Source of the DNA: Clonostachys chloroleuca
Taxonomy: Eukaryota > Ascomycota > Sordariomycetes > Hypocreales > Bionectriaceae
DNA: 64,000 bases
NCBI GenBank assembly: GCA_037952775.1
Contig: JBANAY010000001.1
Coordinates: 5,022,001 to 5,086,000 of the forward strand
Direction: 5' to 3'
The first letter of the stretch is position 1, and each line of letters starts with the position of its first letter. The notes under the pieces were generated by a model. It did not search any database. It was not told where the DNA came from and saw only the letters and a list, made by a program, of their open reading frames with translations. Of the stretch, positions 30,781-41,488 are shown one piece after another. The translations under genes were made by a program, and so were the position numbers.

Positions 30781-30904
30781 TGTTAAACATCCCGACTGAA
30801 ACGGTAATGTGTACAGTAACATGAGTTGGGGATGTGTATAAGTATGAGTGCTCCCGCCTGTTAAATTATGAATAGAATAAGTAGTATAATCACTCATTTT
30901 AGAA
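30781..30904 (+). mobile_element. diverged solo LTR with TGGGC duplication
   Basis: It aligns with the reverse complement of the copia LTR through TGTTAAACATC, GGGGATGTGTATAAGTATG, GTGCTCCC, ATGAATAGAA and AATCACTCATTTT, with about 30 extra bases near the start. TGGGC flanks it on both sides (30776-30780 and 30905-30909), a 5-base target-site duplication. It is an older insertion of the same family or a sister family. Confidence 0.75.
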
Positions 30905-31699
30905 TGGGCAACAAGAGGAGGAATGAGTAGGATGAGCTTGCTCATAACAGCTTATGAATAAGCAATAATAGAACAGATCAGGTCTGAGTATATGCAAGAC
31001 GTAGCACAAATAAAAACAAAACGATAAGACCATTATGCCTCTAGGCCGGGAAATATCCGGTGCTAGATACGACCAGGGATATGATCACGTGAGTGTCTTG
31101 CCCAAGCGGAGGGCAATCAAATCCCAAGCCAGCCGTACTTTTACCGGTGGTATCTGACGTAATATACTCCGCTCAACCCGTCATCTTTCCTGACTGCCGA
31201 TTCCTAGAAGACCATGTTGAAGGCATCGCCAATGCTGGCCACATCTACTCATGCCTCGCCAAACTCCCTACACTACGTGACCCCAGCCCAAAACCCATCT
31301 GTTCTATCCCCATTGAAGAGATGGGCTGAAAAGGTGCCCAAAGCAGAATATCGACAACGTTCAACTCACGCCACCTCCTAGTAGACATCGCTGCATCAGC
31401 GCTCGCGACAAGCCGTCCCAGCCGATAGCGCTGCGCTGGTGTCTTTGTTGTCATCCAGGCTCCAGCAGGCTTCTTCAACTTCGCCGATACCCGCGCCGCC
31501 CTTCGCCGCCACCTCCGGTTGTGCTGTCGGCTCGTCGGATGTATTTCACGATTACGTACAGATCGAGGTGTTGCTAGCCAAGTCTTGGGCATCGTTCCGC
31601 GAAGACACGCCGAAAAGGGCACCATTACCGAGCAAAGATGACACTCCAGCTACGGAAATAACAGATACGACGTCGACTGACTTTCAACCATATCTACCG

Positions 31700-32060
31700 C
31701 GGGTTGGCCTTTTATGTAGGTTGGCCTGTTGTAGGCTGGCCTGTTGTGTAGGTTGGCCTGTTGTAGGCTGGCCTGTTGTGTAGGTTGGCCTGTTGTAGGC
31801 TGGCCTATTGTGTGGACTGTCCTATTGTGTGGACTGTCCTACCGAATGAGCTATCCCATCAGGTGAGCTGTCCCACTAGATGGACTACCCCATCGGATGG
31901 GCTGGTACATGGAGGGGCTGGGATACGGATGGGTTAGTACATTGAAGAGCTAGGATAATGAAAGGGCTGCTACACTATGTACTATCCCACTAGAAGGGCT
32001 GGTGCACGCTGTGCTGTCCCATTGGAAGGGCTGTCCCATTGTGTGCTATCTCATTGGAAG
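31700..32060. repeat. minisatellite grading into degenerate repeats
   Basis: 31700-31810 holds about three units of 32 bases with GGTTGGCCTGTTGTAGGCTG. It then grades into shorter GGCTGTCCCATTGGA-like units up to about 32060. No gene is supported here or in 30910-31690. Confidence 0.7.
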
Positions 32061-32990
32061 AGCTGGTACATTGCATGTTCATCCATCTTTTGGGACTGAG
32101 GGAGAATCTGGGCATGCTGGGAGACGCTGAAGGCGGATTTGTAGGCCCCACAGAACCTTCTAGGTCATTGCTGTGTGTACATAGAGCTTTGCAATCACAT
32201 ACCGTATGTACATACGTATGTACTGTAGGTACATACCGGTATCTACACAGCTAATTTTGCTTCTATTGTGACAATGACACTTGTACCAACTCCTCCATAT
32301 TTCTGAACTCTTGAGTTCACATTTCTTCACTGCCTCCACGATTTACATGGGTGCTGGATGGCCAGGACGGTGCTTTACGATGTTCCAATAGCAAATACAG
32401 AAAGCAGAAAATTGCTGGCAACCTAACCAAACCAGAAGTCTGAAATCAGAGGTTGCCGACAAATACAGTAAGCAGGAAAGCTAGAGCTGCTGGCACCCAT
32501 AACAAATACATTGCTAGCACACTGCAAAAAAAACTCAACGCAAGAAATTGTATTGGGGAGCCGTTAGTTGCTGGCAATTTTAACACACCAGTTAATAGTC
32601 TCATGTTAGATATCCAATCTAAGTGCCCTGACAATCTAGCCATTGTTTTCCGGTCGCGGGTAAATGGTATCAGTACGTCTCCTTGAAAAGCTGCTCGTAA
32701 GATTATCTAATCAACTAGTCACCTGACCTAATCTGCTCCTTATCGGTTATGATGTACCTTATCGCTTTACCAAGGCACTGAGACATCGCTCTAACACGCT
32801 AGACAGCACTGCTCTTAGATCGGCACTTAGTCTACTTCGAGAAACTTACGTATCGGCCATTAATGAATATTTCAACATACTGTAAATCAGAGGCAAAGTA
32901 CACTAAGGTAGCTTTAAGATACTCCCTCCTCTTAACTATAGACACAAAGACAACAGAGAGGAAGCAAAATTATGCTCCAAACCCTGACTA

Positions 32991-34253
32991 CTAAGTCATG
33001 TTTCTAATGCTTTGTTCTAAATTTCTATAAACTTGTTTCCGGTCTAGCTCCTCCGGCAGCTTGTGGTAGTATAGTAATGCTTGTGCAACTGGGTTAAGTA
33101 TTTGGCAAATCTCCATCGCAGGTGCATCATTTGTGAACTCTTGAAGTTGCTCAAGCAGCGCCTTATGAGTAACCTGCGATTTGTTATTGCTACCAAATCA
33201 GCAAGGGACCTGAAGATGCTTTGTTGGATTTGCTTACATAAATGAGATCAAGCTCTTGGAGGCTGCTAAGATTATTCCCAGACCAGCTCCACCCTTTCCT
33301 TCATGCCCATCAATCATCAATACCCACCGTCTAGCAGACTGTAGATCGCGTTTAAAGTTCGCATGGTGTATTTTCAGACTCTCAGTTGTGGCGTCGGGAA
33401 ACACTTGACGAATATATGCCTTGTGAGCAAGATTTTTTGCGCTTTCGCCGCGCTTTCGGCCACATCGAAGTTGAACTTCTTCTAGAAACTTAGTGTAACA
33501 TTGTAATGATCTGATTTCGGCCACAACTCGACGTAGAGAATGCAGGCTATCATTTTTGCCTAATGCCCGCAAGATGTCGTGATAACCTCGTTGCTGCTCA
33601 TGGGGTAGACACGTAGTGCTATCTGGGAAGGCAACAGTCTCCCTTGGAGTGGCACCAAAAAGGCCATTGATAATTAGATGCTCCCAGTGTAATTCAAGGA
33701 AACTAACGATCGTGTCTTGATAGAGGTACTGAAGCTGTTTGGCTGGCTTACAGGGTTCCGATGCATGTGCGGTAATTCTTCGAGCGCAGTTGTTATTAGC
33801 CCTTTTATCGATAAGTTCACGCGCCAAAGAGTCATCCCTCGTACGGATGCGTTTTTTAGCAGGGGAAAAGACAGCCAAGTTGCTGCATTCGTTACAGACC
33901 TCATTTCTGGCGCTGAGATTATCTGTGCCAGTCAGTGTGCCAGTGTGCAAATGATTAGTACTACAGATTTCGGCTTGTCTCGCTTGCCCAGCTATAGGTG
34001 CGAGGGATTGCAAATCTATGTTGGTACTGTAATCTTGGTAGAACATCTCAACATCCGTTGGCGTCTCACCCCAAGGTACCATTTCAGAGTAATCAAGAAC
34101 CACATCCTCTTGATTAGCATCGCAAACATATTCAAACCCAAGGTGCCTCTGAGACAAATTCTTTATAAAGCTAAGAAGAGCATCTTTTCCAAATGATAGT
34201 TTGATGCTTTGAAAGATGTCATCAGCCTTTGCCTCCAGCTCCGCAAGCTCCAT
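32991..34253 (-). CDS. protein of unknown function, 404 residues
   Basis: Exon 1 is 33238-34253 and exon 2 is 32991-33189, across a 48-base intron (donor GTAAGC). The acceptor at TTGGTAG keeps the frame; the AG 15 bases further on does not. Exon 2 continues a helix-rich, conserved-looking sequence (KALLEQLQEFTNDAPAMEI, then LPEELDRKQVYRNL). The middle region has a basic stretch (PAKKRIRTR). The later part (RVVAEIRSLQ to RRWVLMIDGHEGKGGAGLG) looks globular and ends with a Gly-rich loop that recalls, but does not match, a nucleotide-binding loop. No family recognised. Codon use and length suggest a real gene rather than a relic. Confidence 0.65.
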
Positions 34254-34625
34254 AGCGAGATAAAGAGACTAGGAGATGAGTCTTACTCTGGGCCTGCTGG
34301 TGGGAATGGATCCGTCTAAAAGCGAGTGGGGGATGCGTCGGACCCTCGCACCGAGTAGTGTGTCCTCTCCAAACATGTCCCATTTTTGGGACAGCCAAGA
34401 GAGTGGAGCCCCATATTTATTCGGTAATGAGGTACGTAGTGGCACGTATGTGTGGGCATATTTTCAAAACATGACATCATAAATATGTGCCTCTCCATCA
34501 AATCACTTGTGTGTACACGCTAGGATAGGAGCTATGTATGTTGTTGGCAACTGCTAACTAGAATGAATGAGTCGCAAGTGGGGGATCAAGCCAGAAACAG
34601 AGAAATTTTTGTGCCTGGTAGTGAA

Positions 34626-34912
34626 GATCGCCCGACAAATTTAGAAACCGGAGAGGAGCAGACAAGTTAGGTGGACCCTACATGAAGTTCATCTGGGCGT
34701 GCAAGCTTCACTCCCCTTCGAAGGCAGCGCGACCATTGCGACACCCCTGCATTTGCGAGTTGGCCCCAGCCAGCATGAAACAGTTTGTTGCGCCTGTTGA
34801 GTTTGTTGGTTGAACTCCAAGAACAAGGGTAGCACCATTTCCTGGACTCCTGGACAATTCTGTACTCTTAAGTTCGCATTACTAATGCTTGTATCATTTT
34901 TGTTCAAGTTAA
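34626..34912 (+). repeat. dispersed repeat C, copy 2
   Basis: Second copy of the repeat at 22845-23092, with extra bases near its left side. It ends about 35 bases before the start codon of the small MADS-like gene, so it may supply that gene's promoter. Confidence 0.65.
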
Positions 34913-34948
34913 ATACAGGCCAGAACGCAGCCTTCAATTACTTTTCAA

Positions 34949-35360
34949 ATGGCAACTTGCACGGTTTACACAATGGCTGAGCTCTCAATTTCACCCCGAA
35001 AACGTGATAGAACGAATGAGAATGTCGCAAAGGCCATTAAGGGCCTCATGCGAAGAGGTGATAAGATAAGCAGTCGTTTCAATGCTGACGTCTATATTGT
35101 GGTACGACGAGATAATCGACATTGGGACTACAACTCTTCTAGTAGCTCATTGTTTCCCCCTACTCTCGTAGGAATTGTGTGTGATCTTAATATTGATCTA
35201 CCTAACGCTTGGTGAGCTAACTTTGTTGTAGGAGCAAGCTTATCCACTAGCTGTGAGGAGATCTCTAGCAAGCTTCCAGCATACCCAGAATACCATACCC
35301 TCCTCGTCTACTTCCAACTCAACTACTGACCAGACAAGCTCAGGGGATGAGAATAGCTGA
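34949..35360 (+). CDS. small MADS-box-like protein
   Basis: Exon 1 starts at 34949 (an in-frame ATG at 34973 is also possible). Exon 2 is 35232-35360, after an intron with a perfect GCTAACT branch point and TGTAG acceptor. Two phase-0 donors, at 35168 (GTAGGA) and 35177 (GTGTGT), fit, giving 115 or 118 residues. The N-terminal part (RKRDRTNENVAKAIKGL, then RRGDKISSRFNADVYIVVRR, then WDYNSS) resembles the MADS-box pattern: basic helix, then a strand with D/ADVY(I/V)VV and a Y-x-Y/N-S end. The usual K/I regions are missing and replaced by a Ser/Thr-rich tail. MADS-box proteins are DNA-binding transcription factors; this short version is at best a divergent member. Confidence 0.5.
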
Positions 35361-36400
35361 GACTATATTAGATTATCATCATTAGAATTGCTCTCGCCAT
35401 TAAAAATGTGACAAAGGTGATGCTAGACACGCTTACACTCATGGCACGACAACTAGCTACGTAAAGCATCGGGACGACGTACTTGGGATATTGCTCATCA
35501 GCAGTTGTACTTAATGGGGGGCTGGTGGGTTCACATGCATTTGCGGATTAGAGAGTGCGCATTTTCAGCGCAACCCCCAAGTGCAAACTCAAGTGTCAGA
35601 TCATCCCTCACCTTCCTCTTTCGATATACTATTTACAAATGAGTAGAGTACCGCACAATACCAATAGTTGATATATAATAACCACATAATTACATATTGC
35701 ATCAGCAGAGCGACCTTTGGTATATTCCTTACCGTTACCCGATGACTAGTCCGGTCGTAGTAGGGTAGGCATGATATCACCACTAAGATAGTGCCCCGGA
35801 GTGACTTCGGATGATCTTCGGGTTCTCTAAGATCAAGCTCTCGAGGCATGTACCGAAAATGCGCTTTTCCAAATTAGTGTGCGCTTTCGGTTAACACACA
35901 ATCTTATGGCCTCAGGCAAAAATTAAGAAACATTGGGAAATCGGTTCAGCGTCAGCATCTGTCAATGGAATTTCGTCAACCCAAACCTGGATTGGCTGTG
36001 GCGTACATAATCTGTACAGTGTGTCGATAGTGCAAATTGAACTCTTGTTATCTTCCAATGATAACACCAAATAAGTGCCTTGCCATGCCAGCATCAATAA
36101 TCAGCGCTACATGCAACTGGCCTAGTGTACTTTGAAGAATTAAAGAATTCTCCATGATTATTTGAAGCCCATTTCTGACCAAAGGTGTACATTCGCGAAA
36201 CTATTATGCATATACTGCACAAAAAAAATCATCACTGTATAAGGATATAGCATCTAATATGGTGTTATATTGGAAGCTGAACCCTTATGTATGTAGAGTT
36301 ATAGAGATGAACTAAGCTTACTGGTTTCGCGAGATCGCCAATTGCGAAAATGACGTACCTTTGTATGTATAAATTCCTGTAATAGCCTGTGATATGTCTT
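35361..36400. other. gap without recognised gene
   Basis: AT-rich, with only short open frames that lack recognisable protein features. Confidence 0.45.
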
Positions 36401-36690
36401 CTACTCTTCCGCATCGGCGACCTTTGCACTAGCCGAGGGCTGACCTGGGTTTTGATAGGGGCGCATTTGTTGTAACAACTCCTGTGACTTGATGCTTTGG
36501 ATCGTATCGGGGTGGTTTTCTCCAAGGATATACCGGCGATGATCTAGGGCGATGTTTTGAAGCACTTCAGCTTCATTACATCGGCCCTGCTTATGGTATG
36601 CCTTAGCATAATATGCTACCCTCTCATGGGAAGTGGGAACAACGCTCGTGCTAGACCCTGGGTCCGTTGCTCTGCTAGGTTATTCGATAT
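36401..36690 (-). pseudogene. TPR (kinesin-light-chain-like) protein, C-terminal relic
   Basis: On the minus strand the frame ending at 36401 encodes ERVAYYAKAYHKQGRCNEAE and RRYILGENHPDTIQSI, the signature of TPR repeats of the kinesin-light-chain type found in fungal NACHT/NB-ARC proteins (LGxxHPDT). Only one and a half repeats remain, there is no start, and nothing of an NTPase or effector domain lies upstream. Confidence 0.55.
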
Positions 36691-36912
36691 CGGCTTCGTA
36701 ACGGAACCGGCCGGCATTGTTAAAGCAGCTGTAAACAGGGGCACCCGGGTCCATCTCATGACCGAGTCAAACTGATTTATTCCTGATTGTGGTAGATATT
36801 TTGGACCTAGGTAACGCTTTAGACCTCTTGAACGTTGTCTTCTTTTCTATACTTAGGAGGTAACGGAACGCTTCGTTAGTGCTCCTTTGCAGAGCACGGT
36901 TCCATTCTCAAG

Positions 36913-38621
36913 TTAAAAGCCTACCCCGATCATCGATCTACCGTTTCGTGCCGAAGCCCTTTCGTCTCCAATAACTCCATAATCCCCAAATGCACCTTCA
37001 AGCGGGAGAGTATCATCCAACACATGATTAGGTGGTGGAGGCTCATTGTGATAGCCCCCTGGCCTGACGCCCGATTGAGAACTGCGCCCGCCAAGGGGAG
37101 AAGGAGCAGTGGAACGGTCAAACGCCGTTCTGTGGGTTGATCTTGTCTGGAATCCCTGCGAATCGGTTCTCGAATCGTACCTTTTATAACACGGCTGCTT
37201 GTCTGTAATAAGACTGAGCGTATTCTGCTGCATCTTGTCGATGAGGCCTTCCAACACCTCTTCGCTTGCATTATCGGGAAGGCGCCACTTGGGATACAAG
37301 TTCATGTGCGGAGGCTGGACGCTGAACTCATTGTCGTCGTTCTGGAAGTAGAAGTGGCAAAGCCGGCAAACCGATTTGCTGGTTGCGATGAACATATTCC
37401 CATCCCAAAAATCCGATGGCCTGACCTTTCTCACCGTGGTAAGATAGTCGTGCATATGGACCTCTGCATGAATAAAAGTCTTGGTCTTCCTGTCGAAGAT
37501 CTGTTTACGGATCTCCGATTCGAGCCCGTATTTTTGCAGCTCAGCAATATCATCTTGGAACTCTTCTAGGTCGTCTTCAGGAAAAGCATAGTGCAGTACG
37601 TCTGTTAATCTCGCTGACTTGGGCGGCGCAGCCTTCTTTTGCTTTGCAGATTGAATGTAGTTGACTTTGAAGCTCCTGAAAACTTCAGGCCATTTCATTG
37701 TTGCCTCAACAACGGCCTCGGACGCCTGACGATATGAATAGAGGCGCCCAAGACAATGACGGAGTTCGCACCATTTGTAGGCCTGGTCATGATCGTCCTG
37801 CCTGGCACGACGGTCAATCTCTCCGCTAAGGCTGCTATTCTTGCTCGCCTCGATAGCCTTAATAAAAGTCTCGCAATCTCTGAGGACTGAGAGTCATCAT
37901 CGAGTTAGAAACAAAATCACTTAATAAGAGAATAGGGGGCTACGTACCCTTGTTCCTCGCTGTGTCAGTTACCTCCCGTGGGAATTCGACTCTAGACTTT
38001 AATTCGCAGAGCTGCCTGGTAACTATTTGTTTCTCAGAGCGGTCAGAAAATCCTTCGAACTAGGATAAAGCAGAGGATATAGAATCATGCATTGGAACTT
38101 ACTTGTAGATTCCCGGGCCGATTCGCACTCATCGATGCATTCATCAAGCGTTCTGGACAGTGTCCTAAAGTACACACCAACCCTCTTGAAGCAGAACTCA
38201 AGAAAACGCCATAAAATCATTTTCTGAAGTGGCTTAGGGTTTAGCTTTTCAGGATTGGTGGTGGCATATCGCAGCAAATCTTCAAGACCTCTTTTAATCT
38301 CTTCGAGCTCGGCCTGTTTTCTGAAGTTAGTGGTGAAGAGGAACTCAGCCCCCCGTCAACTGCGAGGCATACAAGCGAGGTGTTTGCCGCCCCGCCTGAA
38401 TCATTGTGACAGAATTGCGCGAGCTTGCATTGGAAGCTTTGAAAGGCAGAGAGTGATGCATCCCTGTTGGACTCAAAAGAGCCATACTTGATAGCACTCC
38501 TGGCTATGCAAGCAGCAGTTATAGCTCCCTGGGAGGTACATAGATTGAACAACTGCTGTTCCTGGTTCACTCCCTCCGATGTCTGGGACTCGGAAGCGTT
38601 GGATGCGGTGCGATAACACAT
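36913..38621 (-). CDS. OTT_1508-like deaminase-fold protein (frame broken once)
   Basis: Three exons on the minus strand: 38103-38621, 37948-38052 and 36913-37886 (introns 50 and 61 bases). The deaminase motifs are in exon 3: FIHAEVHMHDYL (HAE near residue 348) and CRLCHFYF (CxxC near 382-385), followed by LYPKWRLP. HAE plus CxxC is the zinc site of the cytidine-deaminase superfamily, and the spacing and flanks match the OTT_1508-like family known from bacteria and fungi. The N-terminal 250 residues are helical, and the C-terminal tail is Ser/Pro/Gly-rich. Exon 1 changes frame at a run of six Cs (plus strand 38349-38354). A one-base difference there would give about 532 residues, so the break may be an assembly error. 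The substrate, nucleotide or nucleic acid, is unknown. The next gene upstream, on the same strand, belongs to an hrmA-cluster family. Confidence 0.75.
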
Positions 38622-39348
38622 TTTGATCCGAGGATGAGTATCTACAGATTCATCAGCTATATTTGCTTCTTAGATAGAAGGAACAAGATGGTAAGAGCTT
38701 TACCGGGATCAAATTTAAAGATAAAAGTAGATGGAAGTATGAAAGTGGATAGTAGTTGCAATTGATGGTTCCCTTGTAAGTTAGATATTTTGAAGCCTTG
38801 AGATTAATAAACATTTCGTCAATGAGGACGAGAAAAGAAAGGCAGGAAAATGGTGGAGGGAACCAAGAGCTTCACCGATAAAACGCAACCCAACAAACCG
38901 CAGCTAAGAGCGTATTCGAAAAAACAATCCATTCGGGGTGTCAAGCGTGAGAAGTGAGTACGCCTCCCAATTTTATCTTAGATAAATCTCACCCGAGAGA
39001 TATTCATAGAAACAGGGTCATATATGGAAGTGAGCGATCCGACATGAATTATAATTGATGAAGAGAATGAAAAAACAAGTCGTTCCAATGAGGGTTTCGA
39101 AGTAGCGACAGAATGGCTCCACTCTATTGGCGAGAGAGAACTAGGAAAGAGGACATCACAAAAGCCCGGGACTTATTCAATATGACCCCGTGGGACTGGG
39201 TCGATTATTTTAGACACATCTGGCGGTGTCTGAAGCCCTCGCCCGTCGCTAGAAATGGAGTTGTAGTTACTCTGCTGGCCCACTTGTCCAGAAGTAACAT
39301 CTCCAGCGTGGTATACATGACCATGATAAGGATTGTAGCCGGGTCTCG
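38622..39348. other. intergenic region between deaminase and AFUB_079030-like gene
   Basis: About 730 bases, AT-rich, without recognised gene; it should contain the deaminase promoter. Confidence 0.5.
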
Positions 39349-41488
39349 TCATTGTATCAACCAAGGAGTTGCCCATGTAAGATTGAGGGGGGTTGCTGGA
39401 ACAGTAGTAACAAAGGACTGTGTCAGCCCATTCTGTTTATTGGAATAATTCGCCTGAGCGTTGGGTGCTGCGCTTCCAGGCTGCCCATGCTGTGTATACA
39501 TCCCATTTCCAACCACATGACTATACTTTGGAAGCACCGACGATCGACGACTTGATCCGTTAGCGCTAGGCATCATATCAACACCGATACTCGTGCTTGG
39601 GGTGTGTACAGAGTTGGCGCTGTTAACTGGCAAGCTATCTTCGACGAAACCAGGTTGCTGTGGAGCGCCAAGGTCATTGATCATAGACCACTGAGGAGGG
39701 GGCTGTTGGGAGTTCCGCATTGGGGGCTTGTTCATGAATGAACTCGCTTGAGATATTGTTGCTGGGCCGTGTTTAGAGGACGGCGTTTGGTGAAAGCTGT
39801 GGGTAATGTTAGAACGTGTCGATGGCGACTCGTTTTGGTCATCGTGATGGTGACCAAAGGGCCCCTCGTCGTTCTCTGGAGAGAGATTATCCACCATTCT
39901 TTCATCGTTCAATATATATAACTCCGTGGAGGCATCTGCAAAAAGGGGGGGGGGGGGGGGGGACATGTTAGAGACGTATGCTCCGTGAATGGATTCATGA
40001 GGTTCTTACCAATCTCGCCATTCTTGAAAAGGTCCTGTTGCCTAGCCACCTTGAAGATTTCGTTGAGAAACAGCTTCTTGCTAGCGTTTTGTGGAGTTTC
40101 TCCAAAGAACCCGGAGAGAGCTTCATTAGTGCACTCTTCCAGCTTCTTTAGGCTGAGATGCAGTTTTCGCACGTTGGGATGCTGCTTTGCGATGGGCTCC
40201 ACAATCATGGCCAGGATATGATTCAGTAGATGAACACGTTCTTGTGTCTTGTCAGTATAGCCACACAGCAGATTTGATGCTGGTTCTCACGTACCTCTTT
40301 TGTATAAATGGTCAGGCTCCTTGTGTCTGACTCTATTCTCCTTAGTCGGACCCCAAGGCTTCGGCCACCAGTCAGGAGCTTTGGCATTACTTCCAGTGTA
40401 AGGGTGTGTTGACTGCTTCTTAGGTTCTAATGCTTTGACCCAGGCTTTCGCGATGAGCTTACATGCAGACTGCTGGCAACTCTTGAAGCGCTGGTCGTAG
40501 AAACTCCAAAGAGCCCTCGCGTCGCTCACTCGTATTCCCCTATGCAACAGGATTGGCACCGTTAGGTCCTCGTCTTCGACTGTTTGACGTGCTCTCGGGC
40601 GCTTTCGCTCTAACCGCGGTAAGTAACCGGCTCCTTCGTCGCCATCGCTGTTACTCGGTAGAAGCAGTCGGTCAAGGGTTCGGTGTCTGTTGCCAAATAC
40701 CGGTCGGAAATACATGCTTTCATCCGTTTCATCCGGGCCATTAGATTCGGTTGCTATCTGATCTGCAGTCTAAGGTGTCAGAAGCCACATGAATAGTACG
40801 CAAGGGAGATCGTAAGATACTCACCAGAGTCAAGCTGGCCTGCCACCTGCTGAAACTTCTTGGCGTCAAAAAATTGGCAGACGACGCTATCATGGAATTT
40901 CGGGCCTGGGCTGAAGAATGTCGTAGGTGTGCCGTCGTCCATGATAACGGCAACGAAATATTGCTTGGCCCAGATGCCACAATGTGATCGAAGGGCAGTA
41001 TCAATTGCCTATCGGAGAATAGTTAGCTTTCAAACAGTAGTTTTACTCCGGCTGAAGTGCTATACCATCGGTGGCTGATGCCTGATAACATCTGGAGCCT
41101 CATCGTAGCGTCTGTGGTCCATGCTTTGTAATACTGCGATGCTTCTCAATGTCTGTTCGCTAAACGTCGCAATGGGCAGAAAGACCTCTAGCTGTCTCTG
41201 TGAAAGGCAAGCTGAGATGCTGCTTTGAGGCTCTATTAGAGTACTTCCCGCGTGCTTTTCAGAGTATGGAAACCACTGTTCGAAGCTTGAAGATGAAAAT
41301 TGAGAGACGTAGGTTGGTGAGTATGTGATCGGGGGAAGGGGGCCGGGGATCGTTTTGCGAGGCCCGTTTGCAATATGTTGGGACTCCTCACTTCGGGCTC
41401 TCTCTCTGCCTGTCGGGGGAGCTTGCAGTAATAGCAGCCGCTTATATCCGCTCGTTGATCCGCAGTTTTGAAGCGAGAGTGACAACAT
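39349..41488 (-). CDS. hrmA-associated cluster protein, AFUB_079030/YDR124W-like
   Basis: Five exons on the minus strand (41066-41488, 40825-41008, 40295-40762, 40010-40240, 39349-39935) give about 630 residues; every junction keeps frame. The centre matches the helical-bundle domain once called DUF2841: SDARALWSFYDQRFKSCQQ, then KLIAKAWVKALEPKKQ, then PDWWPKPWGP, RHKEPDHLYKRER and VHLLNHIL. The domain name comes from a protein of the A. fumigatus subtelomeric hrmA-associated cluster and from yeast YDR124W. Its biochemical role is not known. The tail is Ser/Pro/Asn/Gln-rich and disordered. The start is the first ATG in the long first exon; a further upstream exon is possible. Intron 4 contains a G18 run (39945-39962). 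Confidence 0.78.
39945..39962 (+). repeat. G18 homopolymer inside an intron
   Basis: Eighteen consecutive Gs. On the transcribed minus strand it is a C tract ending 10 bases before the splice acceptor, so it works as part of the pyrimidine tract. Confidence 0.85.

Noticed and set aside
31245..31783. Possible genes on either strand (126 and 114 codons)
   Set aside because: No recognisable domain. The plus frame runs into the minisatellite, so coding is doubtful, though some stretches look protein-like.
39113..39448. 111-codon plus frame
   Set aside because: Largely antisense to the last exon of the hrmA-cluster-like gene.
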